Shown here in pieces: positions 18,710-27,309 of a stretch of DNA of 64,000 bases (position 1 is the stretch's first letter; each line of letters starts with the position of its first letter). Source of the DNA: Flavobacteriales bacterium UBA4466 (GTDB lineage Bacteria; Bacteroidota; Bacteroidia; Flavobacteriales_D; Crocinitomicaceae); assembly GCA_905182335.1 (NCBI GenBank), contig CAJJBE010000004.1:62001-126000 (forward strand). Direction: 5' to 3'. The notes beneath the pieces are model-generated. The model searched no databases and was not told where the DNA came from. It worked only from the letters and a program-made list of their open reading frames with translations. The position numbers and the translations under genes are program-made.

Positions 18710-20239
18710 TTAATGCTTAAAGTGACGATTCCCTGTAAATACCATTGCAATATCATTGTTGTTGCAGTAATCAATCGATAATTGATCCTTGATTGATCCC
18801 CCTGGTTGAATTACAACTTTCACTCCTTCATTTCCCGCAATCTCAACACAATCAGGGAAAGGGAAGAATGCATCAGAAGCCATAACAGCTCCATTTAAAT
18901 TGAAATTAAATGACTTTGCTTTATGAATTGACTGAACCAAAGCATCAACACGTGATGTTTGACCCGTTCCACCCGCTAAAAGTTGTTTGTTCTTAGCAAG
19001 AATGATTGTATTTGATTTCGTGTGTTTTACTAATTTATTCGCGAAAAGTAAATCTTCAATTTCACTTTCAGTTGGCTTCACATTTGTTCTGCTTTCTAAG
19101 TCGGATTTAACCTCTGAAATCAGGTCTTTATCTTGTTCTAAAACACCGTTCAAAATAGTTCGAAATTGTCGTTTTGGCAACTCAATCTCTTTTTGAACCA
19201 ATAAAACACGATTCTTTTTGCTTTTCAAAACATCAAATGCTTCTGTGCTATATGCGGGAGCAATAACTACCTCACAGAAAAGCGAGTTAATTTCATTAGC
19301 AGTTGCTCTGTCTATCGGGCGGTTACTAATAAGGACTCCTCCGAATGCACTTACCGGGTCTCCAGCTAAAGCATCTAAATAAGCTTGGTGTAATGTCTGC
19401 CTTGTAGCTAAACCACATGCATTGTTGTGCTTTAGAATAGCGAAAGTTGGATCATCATACTTAAATTCTCCCATTAGGTTAACAGCAGCATCAACATCTA
19501 ATAGATTGTTATATGACAATGCTTTACCATGTAATTTATCGAAAATTTCATCCATATTGCCATGGAAAATACCTTTTTGATGAGGGTTTTCTCCGTAGCG
19601 TAATGTTTGAGCCTCTGCAATACTGTGTTTAAAAACATCTTTTTCTCCAGCGTTGAAATAGTTGAAGATATGAGTGTCGTAATGAGAAGACACTTCAAAC
19701 GCATCTCTTGAAAATAGTTTACGCTCTTCTATCGTTGTCTCACCATTGTTAGAAGAAAGGAGCTCTAAAAAGGGAGCATATTGATTTTTCGAAGGAATAA
19801 TCACAACATCTTTGTAATTCTTAGCAGCAGCACGAATTAACGAAACACCACCGATATCAATTTTCTCAATAATTGCGTCGTGATCCGCTCCTGAAGCAAC
19901 AGTATCTTCAAAAGGATATAAGTCAACAATGACTAAATCCAGCTCAGGAATACCAAATTCTTTGATTTGTTCTTGATCAGAAGTTAAATCTCTACGATTT
20001 AAAATCCCACCGAAAATTTTTGGGTGTAATGTTTTTACACGTCCCCCTAAAATTGAAGGGTAAGAAGTTAAGTCCTCAACAGGTATTACAGGGATGTTGT
20101 GTTCTTCAATAAAAGCTTGAGTTCCTCCCGTAGAATAAATCACTACATCATTTTTGTGTAACTCCTTTATAACAGCGTCAAGGCCAGTTTTATCGAATAC
20201 TGAAATTAGTGCTGATTTGATTTTTTTTGTACCGGTCAT
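18710..20239 (-). CDS. purH: bifunctional AICAR formyltransferase/IMP cyclohydrolase
   Basis: A 509-residue enzyme for the last two steps of IMP synthesis. The N-terminal MGS-like IMP cyclohydrolase domain (about 1-190) has ALISVFDKTGLDAVI and STGGTQAFIEE. The C-terminal AICAR transformylase domain (about 195-509) has LRYGENPHQKGIFHG, LKHNNACGLATRQ and the terminal DQLSIDYCNNNDIAMVFTGNRHFKH. It is cytoplasmic. It lies upstream of mreB on the same strand with a 97-base gap; co-transcription is possible. It is divergent from the response regulator gene. Confidence 0.96.
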   Translation of the reverse strand: MTGTKKIKSALISVFDKTGLDAVIKELHKNDVVIYSTGGTQAFIEEHNIPVIPVEDLTSYPSILGGRVKTLHPKIFGGILNRRDLTSDQEQIKEFGIPELDLVIVDLYPFEDTVASGADHDAIIEKIDIGGVSLIRAAAKNYKDVVIIPSKNQYAPFLELLSSNNGETTIEERKLFSRDAFEVSSHYDTHIFNYFNAGEKDVFKHSIAEAQTLRYGENPHQKGIFHGNMDEIFDKLHGKALSYNNLLDVDAAVNLMGEFKYDDPTFAILKHNNACGLATRQTLHQAYLDALAGDPVSAFGGVLISNRPIDRATANEINSLFCEVVIAPAYSTEAFDVLKSKKNRVLLVQKEIELPKRQFRTILNGVLEQDKDLISEVKSDLESRTNVKPTESEIEDLLFANKLVKHTKSNTIILAKNKQLLAGGTGQTSRVDALVQSIHKAKSFNFNLNGAVMASDAFFPFPDCVEIAGNEGVKVVIQPGGSIKDQLSIDYCNNNDIAMVFTGNRHFKH

Positions 20240-20276
20240 TTCGGTTGAAATTATGAAATAATAATAAGAGGTAAAG

Positions 20277-20310
20277 CTACTTCCTTTTTTAAAAACCTAC
20301 TTCCTTTTTT
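20277..20310. repeat. 14-base direct repeat in the purH/regulator intergenic region
   Basis: The sequence CTACTTCCTTTTTT occurs at 20277-20290 and again at 20297-20310, a 20-base period (two helical turns). It lies between the divergent purH and the OmpR-type regulator gene. It could be a regulator binding site or just low-complexity sequence. Confidence 0.4.
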
Positions 20311-20412
20311 GGCAAAAAAACTAATTAGTTTTCAACGAAGTTTCCATTTTTAGTGTTCATTACCTGAAAATGGTTTTTGAATCCTTATTTTTATCTTCAA
20401 AGAGATAAAAGA

Positions 20413-21096
20413 ATGCGTAAAATTTGTGTTGTAGAAGATGAGTCTAGTTTGTCAGAAATGATTCGATTGAATCTTGAACTTGAGGGATATCACGTTACTG
20501 TTTTTAGCACAGGGACAAAAGCACAGGAGTGTTTTTCGGGGCCTATTTCTTTTGACTTAATCATATTAGATGTTATGCTGCCTGGACATAGTGGCGTTGA
20601 TCTTTGCAAGCAAATTCGTCAAAAATCGCAGATACCTATTTTGTTTTTATCCGCAAAAGGGACAACGTCAGACCGAATTGAAGGTTTGAAAGCAGGTGGT
20701 AACGACTACCTACCTAAGCCATTTGATCTGGAGGAGCTCTTACTTCGTGTTGGAGTTTTAATTTTACCAGGCTTGGATGAAAGCGAGATTATTGAAGCTA
20801 ATATTGGTGGTTTTTCTGTGAATTTCAAGACGTTTGAGGTTGTTCGGCAATCAACAAAAGAATCACACAGCTTATCGAAGAAAGAGGTAGCATTAATACA
20901 ACTTTTTATAACAAAGAATGGCGAAGTAATATCCAGAGCTGAAATTTTAGACAAGGTTTGGGGGAAGGATCAGTTTCCAACAACACGAACAATTGATAAC
21001 TACATCTTAAATTTCCGAAAAATCTTTGAAAAGGATACAAAGCACCCTGAATACTTTCACTCAATTCGTGGAGTAGGGTATAAATTCACAAATTGA
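20413..21096 (+). CDS. OmpR-family response regulator
   Basis: A 227-residue two-component regulator. The receiver domain (about 1-115) has the acidic pair in VVEDESS, the phospho-acceptor Asp in LIILDVMLPGHSG and the conserved Lys in GGNDYLPKPF. The C-terminal winged-helix DNA-binding domain (about 125-227) has LSKKEVALIQLFITKNGEVISRAEIL and TIDNYILNFRKIFE ending in RGVGYKF. I prefer ATG 20413, since an upstream TTG adds residues foreign to the family. No sensor kinase gene is adjacent, so it is an orphan here. Its target is unknown. Confidence 0.92.
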   Translation: MRKICVVEDESSLSEMIRLNLELEGYHVTVFSTGTKAQECFSGPISFDLIILDVMLPGHSGVDLCKQIRQKSQIPILFLSAKGTTSDRIEGLKAGGNDYLPKPFDLEELLLRVGVLILPGLDESEIIEANIGGFSVNFKTFEVVRQSTKESHSLSKKEVALIQLFITKNGEVISRAEILDKVWGKDQFPTTRTIDNYILNFRKIFEKDTKHPEYFHSIRGVGYKFTN

Positions 21097-21166
21097 GTTA
21101 AGAAGAAGCTCTAAGTGTTTTATTAATTGAAGTTAGTTATGCTTTTTCTTACTTTTGAGTGTTATA

Positions 21167-21616
21167 ATGAATAAAATGAATACACCATTGAAACAATTAA
21201 GATACGATAAAGCATATTTGAGAATGGCCAAAACCTGGTCGGAACTTTCTCATTGCGGACGTAAGCAGGTGGGTGCTATAATCGTTAAGGATGGAATGAT
21301 AATTTCTGACGGGTTTAACGGCACGCCTAGTGGTTTTGATAATTGTTGTGAATCAGAGGATGGGAATACCTTGTGGTATGTTCTTCACGCCGAAGCAAAT
21401 GCAATTTTAAAGGTTGCTAAGTCTACACACAACAGCCAGGATGCAACATTGTATTTAACACTTTCCCCATGTAAGGAGTGCAGTAAACTTGTCGTTCAAT
21501 CTGGAATAAAAAGAGTTGTATTTATTGATTCATATAAAGACACAAGTGGCATCGACTTTTTGCGAGAAGCAGGCGTTGAAGTTGTACAAATAGAAACGCC
21601 GTTTGATGGGAATTAA
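21167..21616 (+). CDS. dCMP deaminase-like cytidine/deoxycytidylate deaminase
   Basis: A 149-residue zinc-dependent deaminase. The active site is HAEAN (His and catalytic Glu) and LSPCKECSKL (PCxxC zinc ligands); RKQVGAIIVKDG and GFNGTPSGFDNCC are typical of the dCMP deaminase branch. It would make dUMP for thymidylate synthesis. I start at ATG 21167; a TTG four codons earlier and an ATG at 21176 are alternatives. It overlaps the start of the S41 protease gene by 11 bases, so the two are probably coupled. Confidence 0.9.
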   Translation: MNKMNTPLKQLRYDKAYLRMAKTWSELSHCGRKQVGAIIVKDGMIISDGFNGTPSGFDNCCESEDGNTLWYVLHAEANAILKVAKSTHNSQDATLYLTLSPCKECSKLVVQSGIKRVVFIDSYKDTSGIDFLREAGVEVVQIETPFDGN

Positions 21617-23189
21617 TAAAAGAGTAACGTCATATTGGATACCAATTTTAATTTCTGTTTGCCTGGCTTTTGGTTTATTTTTAGGAGATGCCCTTGCGTC
21701 AAAAATGAGGGGTAATAAATCTTCGGATGCTAACTCTCAAAAGATTCAAGACATTATTCACGTGTTAGACAATAGCTATGTGGATTCTATAAACTATAAC
21801 CAGTTGTTCGAAACTACCATAAGTGACATGCTTCACAAGCTTGATCCGCACAGCAACTATATTCCTGCTAGAGACTTAAAAGCGATCAATGAATCTATCG
21901 AAGGGCGATTTGGAGGAGTAGGAATTCGTTTCTTTATTATTCGTGATACGGTTTGTATTACAAATGTCTTGACTGGTTCTCCTGCGATGAAAACGGGATT
22001 GAAAGCTGGAGATAAAATCCTTGCAGTGAATAACGAGGTTTTCGATAAAACAATTACAAATAAAGGCGTCATGAGCTTGTTGAAGGGCCTTGAAAACACG
22101 GATGTTCAGTTAACTATTCTAAGAGAGGGCAAACATATTAAAAAGAACGTAACACGTGGATCAATTCCTGTAGAATCAGTTGTGGCCGCTTATATGATGA
22201 CAGATAAAGTTGGTTACATACGGATTGATCAATTTTCAATGTCAACTTCGATGGAGTTTTTGTTTGCAGCTAAAAACTTAAAGCGGGAAGGCCTTAAGAA
22301 ACTAATCATCGATGTTCGTGGAAATGGAGGTGGATTATTAACTGGCGCTACGGATATTGCAGATGCATTTTTAACTGCGGGGACTCCAATAGTAGAAACA
22401 AAAGGAGAACATTCTCCTTCATATGTTTATCGCGCTACACGAAATTCCGAATTGGTAGATATTGAAGTTGCTATATTGATTAACTCAAACAGTGCGTCGG
22501 CTTCTGAAATTTTAGCTGGGGCACTTCAAGACAACGATCGCGGAATGATAATCGGAAGACGATCGTTTGGGAAAGGGCTAGTCCAAGAAGATAAGCTTTT
22601 GAGAGATGGAAGCAACTTACGGCTGACTATTGCACGTTATTATACTCCAACGGGGCGTTGTATTCAAAAACCTTACTCGGGGGATTATCAATCGTATTAT
22701 GAAGATCAAATGGATCGTTATGAAAATGGAGAGATGTATAAGGTGGACTCTACACTTTTTGTAGACTCATTAAAATTTAAAACCCCTAAAGGGAAAGTAG
22801 TTTATGGAGGGGGAGGAATTATGCCCGATATTTTTATTCCTTATGATACAACAGCCTCTAGTTGGTACTTTACGGAATTAAGATATTCAAGCGTGTTTAC
22901 AACATTCGCATTCGATTATGTTCAAGGCAAGCGTAACAAATGGAGATCTCCAGAAGCTTTCAATAGGTCATTTAAGGTTACAGAAAACATCCTGATGAGT
23001 TTTGTGAAGTTTGCTGAATCTGAATACAATATTAAAAGAAATGCAAGAGACCTCCAGACAAGTAAAGGATTAATTGCGCAGAAAATAAAAGGTGAAATCG
23101 CACGACAAATTTGGGTAGAGCAAGGATTCTTCCAAGTAAGTAATACCGAAGACGGAGATGTTAAGAAAGCCCTAATGTTTTTAGACTAA
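21606..23189 (+). CDS. S41 family C-terminal processing peptidase
   Basis: A 527-residue periplasmic protease. It has an N-terminal signal or anchor (YWIPILISVCLAFGLFLG, about residues 9-26), then a PDZ domain (about 85-170) with GVGIRFF and MKTGLKAGDKILAVN. The S41 core (about 180-360) has the serine in NSNSASASEILAGAL and the lysine in IIGRRSFGKGLVQ, the Ser/Lys dyad of CtpA. A C-terminal helical extension of about 130 residues follows. It trims envelope proteins after specific C-termini. The ATG lies within the end of the upstream deaminase gene. It ends in a four-base overlap with a convergent gene. Confidence 0.93.
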   Translation: MGINKRVTSYWIPILISVCLAFGLFLGDALASKMRGNKSSDANSQKIQDIIHVLDNSYVDSINYNQLFETTISDMLHKLDPHSNYIPARDLKAINESIEGRFGGVGIRFFIIRDTVCITNVLTGSPAMKTGLKAGDKILAVNNEVFDKTITNKGVMSLLKGLENTDVQLTILREGKHIKKNVTRGSIPVESVVAAYMMTDKVGYIRIDQFSMSTSMEFLFAAKNLKREGLKKLIIDVRGNGGGLLTGATDIADAFLTAGTPIVETKGEHSPSYVYRATRNSELVDIEVAILINSNSASASEILAGALQDNDRGMIIGRRSFGKGLVQEDKLLRDGSNLRLTIARYYTPTGRCIQKPYSGDYQSYYEDQMDRYENGEMYKVDSTLFVDSLKFKTPKGKVVYGGGGIMPDIFIPYDTTASSWYFTELRYSSVFTTFAFDYVQGKRNKWRSPEAFNRSFKVTENILMSFVKFAESEYNIKRNARDLQTSKGLIAQKIKGEIARQIWVEQGFFQVSNTEDGDVKKALMFLD

Positions 23190-24760
23190 CGCCTAATTAC
23201 GCGCTGGCTTGAGAGCTCACCATTAATATTTATAGACAGAAAATAAAGACCAGGATCAACAGGTTTATAGTTCTCATTAAGCCCACTCCAAACTAAGCGA
23301 AGTTCATCATCTTGGACTGTTATATTTGACGCAAGCCTATTTACAAGCACCCCTTTGCTGTCGAACACATATACTGAAACCTGATCTCCGGTAGAAACTT
23401 CAGTTGTATATATATTTAAGTCTACCCCGAACGGGTTTGGGTAAACATTAAACGTTGAAGCTCCATACTCTTGCTCTATAATATTAGTTTCACTCAGGTT
23501 CATTAAGCTATCTAAATTATAAGTCTCATCGCCAGGGGAATAGGGCATGAAATGCATAAAGGTTACCATCATTTCATCACTCGTGTTTAATCCTGGGAAA
23601 ACTGTAGTCGGCGGGCTGTTCGGATTATGTAAATTTCCAGACGTATTATCATACGTAGCTTCCGAGTATAGCACTGTTCCAGCCTCTGCTTTTTGAATGG
23701 TTTTATAGAAATAAAAATCTTGCCATTCAAAATCCCAATGAGGGATATCAATTAATTTTAACGTATCATTATTAGGCTTGATTCCGTAAACAGTCATTTG
23801 CTGCCCAAGTAAATGCATATGAGGAAAGACACTTAATAAAGAGTAATCACTTTCAATTCCATTTGAACTTGGATATTGCGCCGTAACATCTGTAAATTCG
23901 TTTGGCGGAAGCAAAAATGACCAGTTTTCAAGAAGACGTTCTGTACTAACTGGCCTAACTCCTGTTTCGCCAATAGGGTAAAAGTGAAAGATGACTTTGG
24001 TGCTATCATACTCACCATAACTTCCTTCAGGATAATGCATATTAATTACTATCTGTGAATTAGCTTGTATTGTAATCCCTAATTTTAAAGGAGATGAGGT
24101 TGGTAAAGTAAGAGGAGTACTTCCAGGAGTATAACCCATAACTAGTGAGGCATTATTTGAATCTGGCCCTCCACAATCTCCACCCACAGTATCTGTAGTG
24201 CAGGAGTTTGTTGGGTCAACATAAACCATAGCATGATGTACGATTTCAGAATTCCCCGGAATGACTTCAATCGCTTTAATTACTCTATCTTCGGTTAATC
24301 CTGACGGCATAGCAAAACATACGTAGTCATCTCCGGATGCTGTGGCTTTACTCATATAGGTTGGGATCTGAATTTCTAAATCTCCGCTCCCAAGTAACGA
24401 CCCTTCTTGATAAACAGGTGGCGGGGGTGTGTTTGAAGGATTTCCTTCTGGGGCACTATTAACCAGCCAATCTAAAACCGTAGTTTTTTCAGTCGGGTTA
24501 AGAGATCTGTCGTGTGAATAATTCTGAAAGTTGTTGTTGGGCGGCCAAGGGGGCATTTCTTCCGTGTTAATTGCATCATAAATTGCAATAGAAAGAGGGC
24601 TTGCTTCTGCATACGTCATCAATGAAAAAGGGCCGACTCCTCCTGTATGGTGACATTTAGAGCATTTGTCATAAAATATTTGTGCAACACCGTCACTCCA
24701 AGTTTGCGTAGAAGCAAAGTAACTGATTGTAATCATAACGAGAATTAGGAAATATTTCAT
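23186..24760 (-). CDS. T9SS-exported c-haem / PHM-like copper protein
   Basis: A 524-residue secreted protein. Signal peptide at 1-19. A cytochrome c motif CSKCHH has Cys33, Cys36 and His37. A two-domain copper type II monooxygenase-like (PHM) region spans about 125-420 and keeps apparent copper ligands: His175-His176, His242, His314 and His316 (PHMH), and Met near 397-402. A T9SS sorting domain ends it (VYPNPFGVDLNI, then GLYFLSI and RVIRR). The start is ATG 24760; an upstream TTG is unlikely. The substrate is unknown; this haem-plus-PHM layout recurs in the phylum. Its stop overlaps the convergent protease stop (23186-23189). Confidence 0.85.
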   Translation of the reverse strand: MKYFLILVMITISYFASTQTWSDGVAQIFYDKCSKCHHTGGVGPFSLMTYAEASPLSIAIYDAINTEEMPPWPPNNNFQNYSHDRSLNPTEKTTVLDWLVNSAPEGNPSNTPPPPVYQEGSLLGSGDLEIQIPTYMSKATASGDDYVCFAMPSGLTEDRVIKAIEVIPGNSEIVHHAMVYVDPTNSCTTDTVGGDCGGPDSNNASLVMGYTPGSTPLTLPTSSPLKLGITIQANSQIVINMHYPEGSYGEYDSTKVIFHFYPIGETGVRPVSTERLLENWSFLLPPNEFTDVTAQYPSSNGIESDYSLLSVFPHMHLLGQQMTVYGIKPNNDTLKLIDIPHWDFEWQDFYFYKTIQKAEAGTVLYSEATYDNTSGNLHNPNSPPTTVFPGLNTSDEMMVTFMHFMPYSPGDETYNLDSLMNLSETNIIEQEYGASTFNVYPNPFGVDLNIYTTEVSTGDQVSVYVFDSKGVLVNRLASNITVQDDELRLVWSGLNENYKPVDPGLYFLSININGELSSQRVIRR

Positions 24761-24964
24761 ATATCTAACATTTGAATGCAAAATAGGGCATCCTGAATCA
24801 AAAACAAAATTTAAAGTGTCAAAGTATCAATTACGCTACAGCCTAAGTCAAAGTGAAGTTTATGCTGCTAGGTGGTATCGTTCTGAGTTGCAGGCTGTCA
24901 ATTTAAGGATATTTTAGAAACTATTGTAACACCCAATGTGTATCCTTTTCAGTAATTTAGTAGC

Positions 24965-25279
24965 ATGATTTTATATAACGTAACAGTTAGTATCGATGAG
25001 CGAATTCACGAAGAGTGGCTTGATTGGATGAAAACAAAACATGTTCCTGATGTAATGGCTACAGGATGTTTTATTGAGAGTAGAATTTCTCGTGTACATG
25101 GAGATGAAGAAGGTGGATTATCTTTTGCTATATCATACCTTTGCCAAGCGCAAGAAGATTACGATAGATATGCACGTGAATATGCTGAAGAATTACAACG
25201 GGAACACGCTCAAAAATACAACGGTCAATTTGCAGCATTTAGAACAATGTTGACAGTTTTAGAAGAATTCAAAGTATGA
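24965..25279 (+). CDS. DUF4286 family protein
   Basis: A 104-residue protein matching DUF4286 along its whole length (ILYNVTVSIDERIHEEWLDWM, then HVPDVMATGCF and RTMLTVLEEF at the end). The fold is probably ferredoxin-like; the function is unknown. It is cytoplasmic. Its stop overlaps the rsmA ATG by four bases (25276-25279), so the two are translationally coupled, an arrangement frequent in Flavobacteriales. Confidence 0.88.
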   Translation: MILYNVTVSIDERIHEEWLDWMKTKHVPDVMATGCFIESRISRVHGDEEGGLSFAISYLCQAQEDYDRYAREYAEELQREHAQKYNGQFAAFRTMLTVLEEFKV

Positions 25280-26058
25280 GTATAAAAGCAAAAAAACATC
25301 TTGGACAGCATTTCATAAAGGACATGACCGTTTGTAAGCGAATCGCACACACATACGGATCACATAAAGATTGTAAAAAGGTTTTGGAAGTAGGTCCTGG
25401 CATGGGAGCTTTAACCGACTTCTTACTAGAAGATGAAATGGGATTGGATCTTTGGGTAATGGATGTAGACAAAGAAAGTATTGAATACTTAAAAAAAAAT
25501 AGACCTTCCCTCGATGGTAAAATCATTGAAGCCGATTTTTTAAAAACAGACTTGAAGCATTTGATGGGAGATGAGCCCTTTGCTGTAGTCGGAAATTTTC
25601 CTTACAATATTTCTACGCAAATCATGTTCAAGTGTTTGGAAATGAGAAATCAGGTTCCTGAAATAATGGGAATGTTTCAGCGCGAAGTCGCATGGAGAAT
25701 TGCAGAGCCACCAGGCACCAAGCAACGAGGGATTTTATCTGTTTTGATGCAGGCCTATTACGATATTGAGTATTGCTTCACTGTTGATGAGCATGTGTTT
25801 GATCCACCGCCAAGGGTAAAGTCAGGCGTTATTCGTTTAATACGAAATGGTCGTGATTCCCTTCCATGTGATGAAAAACTATTCAAGCAGCTGGTTAAAC
25901 TGAGCTTTAATCAAAGAAGAAAAACGATTCGAAACTCAATTAAACAGTTCATTAAAGGAAAGGGAGTTGAGCATGAATTATTGGCACTACGCCCAGAAGC
26001 ATTATCTGTAGATCAATTCATCGAATTGACACTGTTAGTTGAGGCTAATCTTGATTAG
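25276..26058 (+). CDS. rsmA: 16S rRNA dimethyladenosine transferase (KsgA)
   Basis: A 260-residue SAM-dependent methyltransferase that dimethylates two adjacent adenines near the 3' end of 16S rRNA. KKHLGQHFIKD is at the N-terminus, the SAM site is VLEVGPGMGALT, the catalytic motif is NFPYNIS, and the C-terminal lid has FDPPPRVKSGVIRL and LSFNQRRKTIRNSI. The length is normal. It is coupled to the DUF4286 gene by a four-base overlap. Confidence 0.96.
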   Translation: MSIKAKKHLGQHFIKDMTVCKRIAHTYGSHKDCKKVLEVGPGMGALTDFLLEDEMGLDLWVMDVDKESIEYLKKNRPSLDGKIIEADFLKTDLKHLMGDEPFAVVGNFPYNISTQIMFKCLEMRNQVPEIMGMFQREVAWRIAEPPGTKQRGILSVLMQAYYDIEYCFTVDEHVFDPPPRVKSGVIRLIRNGRDSLPCDEKLFKQLVKLSFNQRRKTIRNSIKQFIKGKGVEHELLALRPEALSVDQFIELTLLVEANLD

Positions 26059-26146
26059 AAGGTATTCAAATAATTAAGAAATTAGGCTGATGCAATGAAA
26101 TGTGTAAAAAATTGATTTAATTTGTAATCTATAAATAATTGAAATT

Positions 26147-26341
26147 ATGACATTATCAGGGTTTTTCTACGGAATAGCAGATTTTATGCAATTGCCATTC
26201 TCCTTCTTACAAGCTGATATGATTGGGAATGTTTTTAACTATTCGTTTATTGTTTTAGGATTTGTAGGATTGTTTTTTTGGTTAAACATGCAAAGAAAAT
26301 TCAATGCTGCTGCTAAGAGCAATCCAGGGAAGTTGAAATAA
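26147..26341 (+). CDS. small membrane protein (DUF6341-like)
   Basis: A 64-residue protein with one clear hydrophobic span at about residues 30-48 (NYSFIVLGFVGLFFWLNM) after a partly hydrophobic N-terminal half, and a basic tail. It resembles the short Flavobacteriia proteins classed as DUF6341, which begin with a YGI motif and end in a single span; that match is from memory and moderate. The function is unknown. It is followed 21 bases later by a perfect terminator, which supports a real, expressed gene. Confidence 0.7.
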   Translation: MTLSGFFYGIADFMQLPFSFLQADMIGNVFNYSFIVLGFVGLFFWLNMQRKFNAAAKSNPGKLK

Positions 26342-26362
26342 CCATTCATATTCAAAACATAT

Positions 26363-26391
26363 AAGGTTGTCGGAAGACAACCTTTTTTTTT
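26363..26391 (+). terminator. rho-independent terminator
   Basis: A perfect nine-pair stem, AAGGTTGTC / GACAACCTT, with a GGAA tetraloop, followed by an unbroken T-run. It closes the transcript of the small membrane protein (possibly DUF4286-rsmA as well). Confidence 0.9.
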
Positions 26392-26428
26392 GTCCAGCCC
26401 CTCAAAAAAATCTCTTATATTTAATCCT

Positions 26429-27091
26429 ATGGGTATTTACACGGTAATAATTACAGCAGGAGGAATTGGAAAACGGATGAATTCGGACCTGCCGAAACAA
26501 TTTATTGAGATTAATGAAAAACCAATCCTAATGCATACGATGGAGCAGGTATATCATTTTAACCCAAAATTCCAGATTATTCTTACTTTGCCGGAAGCCT
26601 GGAAGTCATATTGGGAAGAATTACTCGTATCACACGATTTTAGAATACCTCACCGTATTGTTGATGGTGGAAAAGAAAGATACCATTCCATTAAAAATGC
26701 GTTGGAGTATTGTTATGGCGATTATGTAGTTGTTCATGATGGTGTTCGCCCCCTTGTTAGCTCGCAAACCTTTAATCGTTGCTTGGAAGCGGTAGAGGAG
26801 CACGGTGCTATAATTCCAGTAGTTGAATTGAAAGAATCACTCCGTGTGAAGTCAGATAAAGGAACAAAGTCTGTAGATCGCTCACTGTACAAAATTGTGC
26901 AAACACCTCAATGTTTCAAGAAAGACATCCTTGTAAAAGCCTATAGTCTTCCTTTCCATGATGGGATAACCGATGATGCTAGCTTAGTAGAAGCAGCAGG
27001 GTTCGAAATTAAAACAGTTGTAGGGAATGATGAAAATATTAAAATTACCAGAAAGGGTGATTTAAAATTCGCAGAGTTGTATCTTAAATAA
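26429..27091 (+). CDS. ispD: 2-C-methyl-D-erythritol 4-phosphate cytidylyltransferase
   Basis: A 220-residue enzyme of the MEP isoprenoid pathway, adding CMP to MEP. The nucleotide-binding N-terminus is IITAGGIGKRMNSDLPKQF; VVHDGVRPLVS lies mid-protein and QTPQCFKKDIL with GITDDASLVE near the C-terminus. I start at ATG 26429; the open frame reaches 26390, but that stretch lies on the T-run of a terminator. It belongs to the same pathway as dxs at 49.9 kb. It seems to be transcribed alone. Confidence 0.95.
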   Translation: MGIYTVIITAGGIGKRMNSDLPKQFIEINEKPILMHTMEQVYHFNPKFQIILTLPEAWKSYWEELLVSHDFRIPHRIVDGGKERYHSIKNALEYCYGDYVVVHDGVRPLVSSQTFNRCLEAVEEHGAIIPVVELKESLRVKSDKGTKSVDRSLYKIVQTPQCFKKDILVKAYSLPFHDGITDDASLVEAAGFEIKTVVGNDENIKITRKGDLKFAELYLK

Positions 27092-27125
27092 TAATAAAAA
27101 TTGATTGAGAGAAATGCAATAATGG

Positions 27126-27133
27126 TATCTTTG
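27126..27133 (+). promoter_or_regulatory. promoter -7 element TATCTTTG
   Basis: An exact TAnnTTTG match, with TTG-containing sequence (ATTGATTG) about 20 bases upstream. The next start codon is 177 bases away, so this promoter drives either a long 5' leader or a separate RNA. Confidence 0.55.
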
Positions 27134-27309
27134 GCGACTAATCTTTTTTATGAGATTAAAAGATGGTTCAAGTCAATTGAAATATAACTTGTTTTGAATC
27201 CATGCCTCCGTTAAAAAGGAATAAAGTAAGGAGGGGGCCGAGCATTAATTATTACAAAGCGTCAAATTTGCCGTCAGTAAAAGCAATCGTTATCAAAATA
27301 GTTTAAATT
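27134..27309 (+). ncRNA. possible structured leader or small RNA
   Basis: A non-coding stretch of 176 bases between a good promoter element and the next ATG. It contains GCCTCCGTTA pairing with TAAGGAGGGGGC (27203-27240) to give a GC-rich hairpin in otherwise AT-rich DNA. I recognise no known riboswitch. Whether it is a leader of the following gene or an independent small RNA cannot be told from sequence. Confidence 0.3.

Noticed and set aside
27165-27185. A GGTTCAAGTC sequence resembling a tRNA T-arm
   Set aside because: No T-stem, anticodon arm or acceptor stem pairs around it.
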